Shown here one piece after another: positions 57,101 to 64,000 of a DNA stretch of 64,000 nucleotides. The stretch is from contig OY747712.1 of assembly GCA_963556495.2 (NCBI GenBank), positions 7,250,081 to 7,314,080 of the forward strand, written 5' to 3'. Position numbers and translations under genes: made by a program. The stretch comes from Valencia hispanica. Taxonomy: Eukaryota > Chordata > Actinopteri > Cyprinodontiformes > Valenciidae. The notes below the pieces were generated by a model that was given only the letters and a program-made list of their open reading frames with translations, did no database searches and was not told the DNA's origin. Each line of letters opens with the position of its first letter. Positions within the stretch are counted from its first letter, which is position 1.

Positions 57101-60100
57101 GCTGCCCTCTTTAGTCCCGCTCCCGCCAGCGTATTTTGTGATTGGCTCTGCTTCCTGTACGTTGTCGTGGTTGTGTTTCGGACAGAAGTTTAATATCAAC
57201 TTAGCAAGTCGAGCAAAAAAAGGAAGCGAGAGGACATTCGGAGCTATTTTCATTTTCACCAAACTGTAAGTCAGACAAACATAATATGCCAATCCATTGT
57301 AACACTAACGATGACATACAGTATACCTATGTTGAGGGATAATGTATTGTTGTTGGAAGATCTGACATGACACCGGTGACGAGAAGCAGACGAGTCTTGA
57401 TTTTTTTAATTCTTCCTGAAAGGACATACATTATATCCGATGTCAACAGCCAGACATTAGCCTATGATATAGCCTAGTATATACAAGTTTCACAGCCAGA
57501 ACACGGCGGCTCTTCTGTTGGCTTTTGCTAACTTCCAGTCAGCACAGTTACTGGGTGTTTTAGACTGAGGACATACGCAAACTCGCAATCTCCCTATATG
57601 AAGAGCTCCCGCCTCCCGAACTTCACGATGGAAAAATTGATATCGTGAAACTCAAAAAGGGTTATTCTGTCATATATTGTGCCATACGTAGTTGCAGCAA
57701 CTCGTAGAAATGCTACAATGGATGGTTTTAAAGAGAGTGCTGCCTCGCGGCGTCTGCATTGCTAAGCAACCGGGTTCTGGTGAGAATAAATGACATATAA
57801 AACTTAGCTTATTTGATTTAGCCTTTTATTATGAATGGAAAAACCGTACAGATTATATGATAGGTTTTGGACATTGCTGGACTGAATGTGTGGGTCCTCT
57901 AACCGAGCGGCATCCATCCTGAATGACCCAGCGTGCGTTTATTCTGGATCTCTGCAGCTGCTGCGCTGCGCGGTGAGGGCATCCCAGACCCGGCCGTCAC
58001 CACCACCAAGCGGGCTCAGCATGGCAACAATACTAGGCCAGGGAAAAAGGGCAAGATGTGACATCAAACGCACGTGTGCTAAAAAATAAAACTACAAGAA
58101 GCATGTTGTGCATGCCATGCGCGTAGTCTGTGCGCAGTGGCTGCAAGCGTGTACAACGTGTGTGTCAAATGCGAAGAATAGACCGTTACAGGATGTGTGC
58201 GTTTCCTCATTCATTTAAAATCCTTTCCCCCCCCCAACCCCTCCATAGCTATCTGTACATATTTTAGTCATACAGCCTAATATAAATATTTATCTTTCAA
58301 CAAATTTTTTTTTGGCATGGATCAGCTGTCTGTCAGCACACAGCTAAAACGTTCCCCATTGTGTTTTGTAGTTCACAGTAACCTTGTTTATGGCAGAGCG
58401 GAGTTTCAGTGCTCCAAGAAGGCTTAAAACGTGGCTCAGGACAACAATGACACAAGCAAGGTTGAGTCATACTGCTGTTTGCCATATCCACCAAGACATG
58501 CTGGACAGTATAAATACATGGGAAATTTGCCAACAGTTCATTGGTATGACAGATCGGCGTCGCCATACCTCTTTTAGCTAAGAGCTAGGCAATAGAGAGA
58601 GTTGGAAATGCCTGAATTTGAATCACCCACATCTCATATGTGTGGATAAATGGACGATAAATGGCTTAATTGGACAGGGGATCCTGTCAGCTGAACAAAT
58701 ATATATTTCTGTTATATGCTGATGCCACAGCTATTACTACATGCTTAAGAATCATTTGTTGTAAGAAATATCTTGATAGGTCACCTGTGTTATAACCCAA
58801 TCTGATACAAAACTTTGCCATGTATGTTTCATTCATAATATTTTGAACTTATTGATACTTGTATTTTAACCAATTGTAAGCAAGATATTACACAACCTGA
58901 ATGTTTGTAGGCTACCTAGGCTGAAAACTACTGATACTACTCAAGTGTTGGAAATAAAATCTCTCGGTGGAGACTTTAACAAGCATCCTAGGGTCTCAGA
59001 TTTTTCTCTTTTGCCAATTCCTTTAAAACCTTTGGTTGGCATCAGTCCAAGGAGCCAGAACATTAGAAATAAGAAAAGTGCAACAATGGGCATTCATTGG
59101 TATAGACTGCCAAGAATCTCAACAGCCCCTATCAAAGTCAATTGACCTATTTCCTGCCATAGGGTAACCCGACTTGTTGTTGGTAAGTGAACTCTTGACC
59201 ATACTATACAAAGACAGGACAAAACTAGTTTGGTCTGGTAGGATGGTGGAGCCGGGGCGATACGCCAAATTGTGTCCCCACCAATGTGAACATCAAAGCT
59301 ACGCCCTTGGCATCTGTGATCGCTTTCCACTGGACACCCATCTTATCATAAGGGACACAGTGTTAAAATGATTCCCCTATGGTGGCTTGTCTTTTGCCTG
59401 TGTTTTGTGAGCTGCTGCTTGCTTAAGCATCTCGTAGAAAGCAGCACTTCTCCCACTCGACGGAGCGCCTCTGTTTCAGGTGTTGAAACAAATTCGTCGT
59501 ACTCCCACCTTTGGTAGCAACAGCCGTCAAACAGATTTTGCAGCTTGCCGTTTGTTGCTCCAAGTCTGAAGTCGCAAAACCAAACCAGTCCCATATAATT
59601 GAAGAAACTGTCACTTTTTTGGGAACAAGCTCCTGTTTGCTAGTCGCCATTTCGACGTCTACGCGTTGCGAGAGACGGACTGGCTGACCATGCTCCAAAC
59701 TGCCGAAGCCCAAGAGAGCAGTAAATCTTGATTTTCCCAAAAATAAATCTTCTCAAACGGCAAATTCGAACTAATTGAGAAAATCAATTTATTGCCCAGC
59801 CCTAATTTGTATAAAAATAAATGCCCTTGGACACGATTCTCCAGGTAACAATTATCACCGCCATAGGCTATCTTTATAACAAATAGTTTCTGTGGTATCC
59901 TTTTGCTTCTGCACGGATTGTTTATTCCAATATACGTCTCGCGTTGCACAGCCACTTGCTGCTTGTAGTTTTTTATGTACTTAGATGTCCGATTTCCGCG
60001 AATCCTCTGGTGAGTAGTACGTCTCTCCTGTCGCCTCTACCAGCGAGCGATGCGCAGGCACGTAGATCGAATCCCATCGGCTAAAATAATTCGGAGGTCA

Positions 60101-63100
60101 GTGTGTAATGCATAAGAGTCTATGGGAGGAAGACGGGACTTGGCAAGAATAACAAATAATGTGGAGCACCAGCCTCATTTCAAAGGTTGGATCCATAAAT
60201 ATATTCCCCGGACAGCAGCTTTGATGATGATTGAAGGAAGAAAAAGTCATATGCACATTTGTATAGATTTTTCTTGATACAAGTATGCAGCAAGATTTTT
60301 ATTTTTTTTCAGAGTGTTTTCTTGCTGCGATGCTTCAACAGTCCTACTGAAACACATGTTGACTGTTTTCCTCTAAAATCTTGTTTCCACATTTTTTCAA
60401 CGAGAGGGCTTTGAACATCTCCCAGCGCTCATCTGGACATCCTGTCGCATGTTTTTTTATTTTTATTTTTTCTGATTGTTTGTTCCTCACATCAAACCAA
60501 AACCATCTGATTGTTGTTGATTTGGGGGAAGCAAACCTGCATGGGTAGGTTACAGCAACCAAAACTGAACTAACCCTAATTCAGGTGATTTTATTTTTTT
60601 ATCCCCCCCCCCCCTTACAGGAAGTTGACTGATTCCGACCTGCAGCTTGCAGTGACACAGAAACTAAAACCAGAATCTGTTGTTTTTCCTGCAGCCTCTC
60701 ATCATCGTTGCGAACAAATGTGACGTGAAGAAGATCAGCGAGCTGTCGGAGGAGAACCAGGTGAGCTCTCGTCCTAAGCGCATCATAACGTACCTCTTCT
60801 GGTCATCAGCCTCTCTAACATGCTGCATTCGACCCTCCTGATGGTTTCTGCTGTCAGAAAATCTTTGCAGACCTCTCCGCCGAGGGGATACCCGTCATCG
60901 AGGCGAGCACGCTGACGGAGGAGGGGGTCACAAAGGTGAAAACCGAGGTGAGATCCGACAACGGCTCGTCTCGTTTTGAGTCTCCGGGGAGCGGAATGCG
61001 TGTGGTAACGCCGCTGTGTTTCTCAGGCGTGCGATCAACTTCTGGCGCAGCGCGTCAACAACAAAATAAAGGGCAAGAAGGTCCACGACGTGCTCAACAG
61101 GCTCCACCTGGCCATGCCCGCCAAGAGGGACGAGAAGGTGCGTTGTAACGTCCAGCCGTCAGCCGTGGTTTCCGTCTGATCGGAGGAGTTTAGGTTAAAC
61201 CAGGTTTTTCTGTCTGTTTGATTCCCAGGAGAGACCTCCGTTCATCCCAGAGGGAGCTCTGAACCGAAGGAAAGCCATGGAGGTGGACATGCCCAAACGC
61301 AAGCTGGTACGTAGATGTTTCAACACGCTTAAGCTGGATCTACCAGAATGCTTAGATGGAAAATTTGTTGAACAGCAAATATCTCAGGAAATTCCTTTTT
61401 CCCCGCAAAATAAAAAAAATAAAATTGATACTGCGACCAGAAACACCTTGTTGTTTTTATTATCATCATGGTAAAGTAGAAATCATGCATTTTTAAGAAA
61501 AAAAGCTAAAATCTGGTCATAAATTGAAAGTTTTCCTGCAAACTGTTAAGAAGAACCAAAATAGAGGCTCTGTTTAGTCCTATTACACGGTGCAAACTGC
61601 AGAAATAGATGTGGGAGAACAAATTAATCTGAAATAAATGGTTATTTTTGGTGCATTCTCTAAATGTTATGCGAGGAAACAGGAGCATATTAATAAATAA
61701 ATCTGCACTGGTTCAGGAAAGATCTTGATGCTACATTTTGAATAAAAACAACATCAAGATATAATTATGTATCATTACAGAATAAACTATATCTGATATA
61801 TTAGAATAGATTTCAGCTTGTTTTGCTTAGTTTGTTAGTATAGTTTTAGAGTTCTTAGATGGAAAATTTGTAATTTTTTACTTTCTCAGGATCATCTTTT
61901 GTTTTCCTCTGAGGATTTTTGTCTGAAACATTTCACAAGAAATATCTCAGGAAATCCGCAGTTCTTGGTTTATAAGCTGTAAGAGTATTTTCATAAAATC
62001 AGTAGCTTTGTTCTGCAACCCGATACTCCTTTGTCTTGTTTTATTATCAACTTGGTAAAATAAATGTTTTTTCTCTTCACTTATTTGAAAACATTTGCAT
62101 TTTTAAAGACAATAAATAAAGATATACATAAATAAGAAGCTAAATTCTCGACATTGAATTTGAATTTTTTTCTGCAAACCGTTAAAGGGGGGGTATTATG
62201 CAAAATGGACTTTCTGAAGCTTAATATCCTGAGAAACTGTCTTTCCCTCATTAAAAACATACCTGAAGTGTTGCTCTGACCCATTCACTCATGTTAGAGT
62301 AATCTTTGAGTCTCTACTGGTAGTTCTCGGGGTTGCTGAAACACCTGCTCCCACCTATCCCCGCCTTTTCCACCCATCTCCTCCTCCGACCTTACGTACT
62401 CAGCCGAGAGCCTCGCCCCTGCAGAGTTCCCCCGCCCCTCCCCACCTCACACAACTCCGGCTGAGTCCCAGGTGCAGTAATTATAACACACCAGCTGCAG
62501 CTGCACGTCTTTTGTGGGATTTGTTTCTGACTCCGTGCTGCGATGATGCACTGTATGTGACGACCTGAAGGGGGAGTGTCAGAAAGAGTAGGAGGGTCTT
62601 AGAGAGGCACAGGTGAAAATCAAGGCGTCCAATATGGAAGAAAATTTTCTTTAAGGTGGATTTGGATATATGACGGACTTTTAAAAGACTTAAGGTGACA
62701 GTTTTATTGGAGTGTGCTATAGAAGGGTAACATGTGCCTGGAAGAAGCATAATACCCCCCTTTTAAGAAGTTTCTCTCTGATTTCTTTTAAGTTTTATGT
62801 GAGGAAGCATGTAAATAATTAATAAAGCTGCACTGGTTCAGGAAAGACCATGATCTCGATCAACCCTCAAGACTAACCGCAACATTAAGACATAATTATG
62901 TATCGTTACAGAATAAACTACAAATATCTTATATATTAGGGTAAATTTCAGCCTGTTTTGCATAGTTTATTGCCGTTGCTAACTTTTTCCAGATTAAAAA
63001 CTGTCTAAATGTTGGGATTTAGGAGCAGATTTGGTTACAGGATCATAAACCTTCACATGTTTGATTTCCCAGGAGAGAGACCTGGAGATGGAGCTGGGTG

Positions 63101-63857
63101 ACGATTACGTTCTGGACCTCCAGAGTAAGAAACCCTTCACTGCCGATACCCGACACAGTCGAGGGAACTTGTAGGCGGTGGCTGCTTATTTATATGATAT
63201 TTTGCTGATTGTTGTAATTATTTTAAAGAATACTGGGATCTGATGAACGAGAATGAGAAGCACGATAAGATTCCTGAAGTGTGGGACGGTCACAACGTTG
63301 CGGATTACATCGACCCCGACATCATGAGGGTGAGTCTCGTAGAGGAAAAAAAAATCTTCCATTGCTACCTAATCCTTGGGTCTATGCTTGTAAAACACTA
63401 TTTCTGTTTTAAGTTTAGCTTTATACCCGTTTCCTTGTTCTCTCTGTTTATTTGCGCACTGATATAAAAGCCCTAATTTTCGTTGTCCGCCGCAGAAACT
63501 GGAGGATCTGGAGAAGGAGGAGGAGCTGAAGGAGCGAGCCGGGGAGTACGAGTCGGACGAGGAGAGCGAGGACGAAGAGATGCAGGAGATCCGGACCCTC
63601 GCCAAGCAGATCCGGGAGAAAAAGCAGCTCCTGGTGCTGGAGTCCAAGGAAAAGGACGTGCACGGACCTCGCATGCCCAGGACCGCCACCAAGGTGAGGG
63701 GACGGTCTCCACAGTAACGGTTAAGGCGACCCGGGGGGGACGCTTCATTTCTTCCAAACGTTGAAATGCATCCTGTGTTTCTCTTGCAAAGGTTGAGAAG
63801 AAGAAGCTGGAGAAGGAGATGAGTAACCTCGGTCTGGACATGAACGACAAGAACGAC
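51099..63857 (+). CDS. gtpbp4: GTP-binding protein 4 (NOG1), spliced CDS, 15 exons, 3' end beyond window
   Basis: Exons: 51099-51146, 53330-53500, 53605-53708, 55693-55829, 55950-56050, 56124-56216, 56302-56493, 60695-60760, 60858-60947, 61027-61137, 61229-61306, 63073-63124, 63229-63329, 63496-63693, 63792-63857. They total 1608 nt, 536 codons, all phases consistent; human is 634 residues, so about 100 C-terminal residues lie beyond the edge. It starts [16 protein letters not shown]. The N-terminal NOG1 helical region is at about 1-153. GTPase motifs: G1 GYPNVGKSS (175-183), switch Thr in YAFTTKS (198-204), G3 DTPG (221-224), G4 NKCD (289-292). Then come the NOG1 C-terminal region with [14 protein letters not shown] and an acidic coiled-coil segment. 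The family is a nucleolar circularly ordinary TRAFAC GTPase acting in 60S pre-ribosome maturation. Housekeeping-type promoter; divergent from larp4b. Confidence 0.97.
51340..52415. repeat. Decayed minisatellite in gtpbp4 intron 1
   Basis: Irregular tandem repeats of roughly 40-70 bp recur around taactggacatttatggtgg with gaaat and gagaaaacaggaggt after it. Units are strongly diverged in sequence and length. The spacing is uneven. Confidence 0.7.
52420..53070 (+). repeat. Inverted repeat, left arm (gtpbp4 intron 1)
   Basis: Aligns in inverted orientation with 54265-54910, for example aacattctcacattccagat near 52512 and tatagtcaaaatctcc near 52998. Probably two copies of a non-autonomous transposon in opposite orientation; the family is unknown. 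Confidence 0.8.
53330..53500 (+). CDS. gtpbp4: gtpbp4 exon 2
   Basis: Acceptor tctctgcag; codes [20 protein letters not shown] then [19 protein letters not shown], ending FPKLD. Donor GAC/gtaagg. 57 codons. Confidence 0.97.
53605..53708 (+). CDS. gtpbp4: gtpbp4 exon 3
   Basis: Acceptor gtgtctccag; codes [20 protein letters not shown] and [14 protein letters not shown]. Donor ATAA/gtgagt, phase 2. Confidence 0.96.
54265..54910 (-). repeat. Inverted repeat, right arm (gtpbp4 intron 3)
   Basis: Reverse-complement partner of 52420-53070: ggagattttgactatacc near 54330 and ctagaatgtgagaatgttt near 54768 are recognisable landmarks. Confidence 0.8.
54945..55350 (+). repeat. Dispersed repeat, copy 2
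   Basis: Related to 38960-39430 in the same orientation: cgttcagagagtctttctga, gctttaatccca and catgagaagtcatctg all recur in order. It lies in gtpbp4 intron 3. Confidence 0.65.
55693..55829 (+). CDS. gtpbp4: gtpbp4 exon 4
   Basis: Acceptor cttcctccag; codes [20 protein letters not shown] and [20 protein letters not shown]. Donor CAAG/gtggga. Confidence 0.96.
55950..56050 (+). CDS. gtpbp4: gtpbp4 exon 5 (G1/P-loop)
   Basis: Acceptor cccaaaacag; codes [20 protein letters not shown] then [13 protein letters not shown], containing the P-loop. Donor AAG/gtgggg. Confidence 0.97.
56124..56216 (+). CDS. gtpbp4: gtpbp4 exon 6 (switch I)
   Basis: Codes [20 protein letters not shown] and [11 protein letters not shown]. 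Acceptor cccctccag, donor CAG/gtagga; exactly 31 codons. Confidence 0.97.
56302..56493 (+). CDS. gtpbp4: gtpbp4 exon 7 (G3)
   Basis: Codes [20 protein letters not shown] and [20 protein letters not shown], ending PLFANK. DTPG is G3. The Pro in MDPSEQCG replaces a usual hydrophobic residue in human. Donor AAG/gtcaca. Confidence 0.96.
56521..56678. mobile_element. Partial hAT-like end
   Basis: aggggtgtaacggtacatg is a common fish hAT end. The element at 56679 interrupts it. A matching far end was not found. Confidence 0.4.
56679..59804 (-). mobile_element. hAT element with BED-finger transposase remnant and 8-bp TSD
   Basis: atttgtat flanks it at 56671-56678 and 59805-59812. The ends are tagggctgggcgatatggcg and aatttattgcccagcccta. 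On the minus strand, 59645-59423 reads [20 protein letters not shown], then [20 protein letters not shown] and HLKQRR, the N-terminal BED zinc finger of a ZBED-like hAT transposase. The final zinc ligand His is Arg here. A second hAT is nested at 56982-59309. Confidence 0.87.
56982..59309 (+). mobile_element. Nested hAT element with 8-bp TSD
   Basis: gcatctgt flanks it at 56974-56981 and 59310-59317. The inverted ends are catgggcgtaaaattg and the complement of caagggcgtagctttg. At 58390-58580 the plus strand keeps [20 protein letters not shown] and [10 protein letters not shown], the C-terminal dimerisation block of a hAT transposase of the TTF/ZMYM-like type. 2328 bp, internally deleted. Confidence 0.87.
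59813..60694. other. gtpbp4 intron 7 remainder
   Basis: No element or exon recognised apart from a C run near 60604-60614 before the exon 8 acceptor. Confidence 0.4.
60695..60760 (+). CDS. gtpbp4: gtpbp4 exon 8 (G4)
   Basis: Codes [20 protein letters not shown] and NQ. NKCD is the guanine-specificity motif. It follows a 4.2-kb intron filled with transposons. Confidence 0.97.
60858..60947 (+). CDS. gtpbp4: gtpbp4 exon 9
   Basis: Codes [20 protein letters not shown] and [10 protein letters not shown], the end of the GTPase domain. Acceptor gctgtcag, donor GAG/gtgaga. Confidence 0.96.
61027..61137 (+). CDS. gtpbp4: gtpbp4 exon 10
   Basis: Codes [20 protein letters not shown] and [17 protein letters not shown]. 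Acceptor gtttctcag, donor AAG/gtgcgt. Confidence 0.96.
61229..61306 (+). CDS. gtpbp4: gtpbp4 exon 11
   Basis: Codes [20 protein letters not shown] and MPKRKL. Acceptor attcccag, donor CTG/gtacgt. Confidence 0.95.
61307..62185. other. gtpbp4 intron 11, left part
   Basis: AT-rich, with loosely repeated segments: the stretch near 61680-61850 (caggaaagatcttgatg, cagaataaactatat) recurs near 62838-62960. No gene seen. Confidence 0.5.
62186..62762. mobile_element. MITE with TTAA target duplication
   Basis: The ends agggggggtattatgc and gcataataccccccttt are inverted and ttaa lies on both sides (62182-62185 and 62763-62766). 577 bp, non-coding. TTAA suggests piggyBac-type mobilisation. Confidence 0.72.
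63073..63124 (+). CDS. gtpbp4: gtpbp4 exon 12
   Basis: Codes [17 protein letters not shown] and the first base of Lys. Acceptor gatttcccag, donor CAGA/gtaaga. Confidence 0.95.
63229..63329 (+). CDS. gtpbp4: gtpbp4 exon 13
   Basis: Codes [20 protein letters not shown] and [13 protein letters not shown]. Acceptor attttaaag, donor AGG/gtgagt. Confidence 0.95.
63496..63693 (+). CDS. gtpbp4: gtpbp4 exon 14
   Basis: Codes [20 protein letters not shown] then [20 protein letters not shown] and MPRTATK. Acidic, helical. Acceptor gccgcag, donor AAG/gtgagg. Confidence 0.95.
63792..63857 (+). CDS. gtpbp4: gtpbp4 exon 15
   Basis: Codes [20 protein letters not shown] and ND. Acceptor tcttgcaaag, donor GAC/gtaagt. 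Later exons are outside the window. Confidence 0.92.
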
Positions 63858-64000
63858 GTAAGTTCCTGATGAAAACAAAAGCTTTTAACGAGATAAAATC
63901 TTTATGCTTTTGGAGGAATATGTCACACAGGAATTAGATATGGAAAAAAATTAAACTCACAGCTCAGCAATAAACTGGAGTAGGATTTTTTTCTTTAAAT

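Noticed and set aside
63369..63878. 169-codon minus-strand Ser-rich frame
   Set aside because: It is antisense to gtpbp4 exons 14-15.
1..64000. tRNA, rRNA, snoRNA genes and CRISPR arrays
   Set aside because: No cloverleaf, box C/D or H/ACA arrangement or spacer-repeat array was recognised by eye; the tandem arrays lack unique spacers.

Overview
This is a ray-finned (teleost) fish nuclear window. The evidence is two spliced genes with vertebrate-type introns and very fish-like protein sequence, plus a dense mix of L2, Rex1-like, L1, hAT, Tc1 and MITE remnants typical of teleost genomes. The species cannot be fixed from the sequence; a percomorph is my guess.

Two protein-coding genes are present, in divergent orientation. 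On the minus strand, larp4b runs from a CpG-rich promoter near 34.4-35.0 kb down to its stop codon at 300. I could assemble 16 coding exons (about 797 codons, every junction phase-consistent) plus one probable non-coding first exon. LARP4B is a cytoplasmic La-related RNA-binding protein that acts with poly(A)-binding protein and RACK1 on mRNA translation and stability. On the plus strand, gtpbp4 (NOG1) starts at 51099. Fifteen exons (536 codons) run to 63857, and the gene continues off the right edge, with roughly the last 100 residues missing. GTPBP4 is a nucleolar GTPase needed for 60S ribosomal subunit assembly. The head-to-head LARP4B/GTPBP4 arrangement is the same as on human 10p15.3.

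Nearly everything else is repeat. In larp4b introns: a 36-bp GC-rich minisatellite (1.95-2.88 kb), a GGAA tract (0.75-1.2 kb), a 21/26-bp minisatellite (13.9-14.4 kb), hAT elements with matching 8-bp target duplications (3822-5158, 6393-6792, 19449-20606, 30285-31536), a long foldback (24.65-25.3 kb), and L2, Rex1-like and Tc1 fragments. The 34.6-51 kb intergenic region holds an L1 3' end, an L2 copy with YADD reverse transcriptase, a palindromic MITE, a Rex1 copy split by a DNA transposon, a Harbinger-like MITE, and a hAT carrying two L2 copies (46771-50856). In gtpbp4: a decayed minisatellite in intron 1, a pair of long inverted repeats flanking exons 2-3, two nested hATs in intron 7 and a TTAA-flanked MITE in intron 11.

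I found no tRNA, rRNA, CRISPR array or bacterial-type operon, and no clearly new gene system. The most interesting signals are the inverted repeats around gtpbp4 exons 2-3 (possible circRNA/editing substrate), the nested hATs with intact target duplications, a 25-nt larp4b microexon, a larp4b poly-Q insertion, and a minisatellite whose period keeps several false reading frames open.
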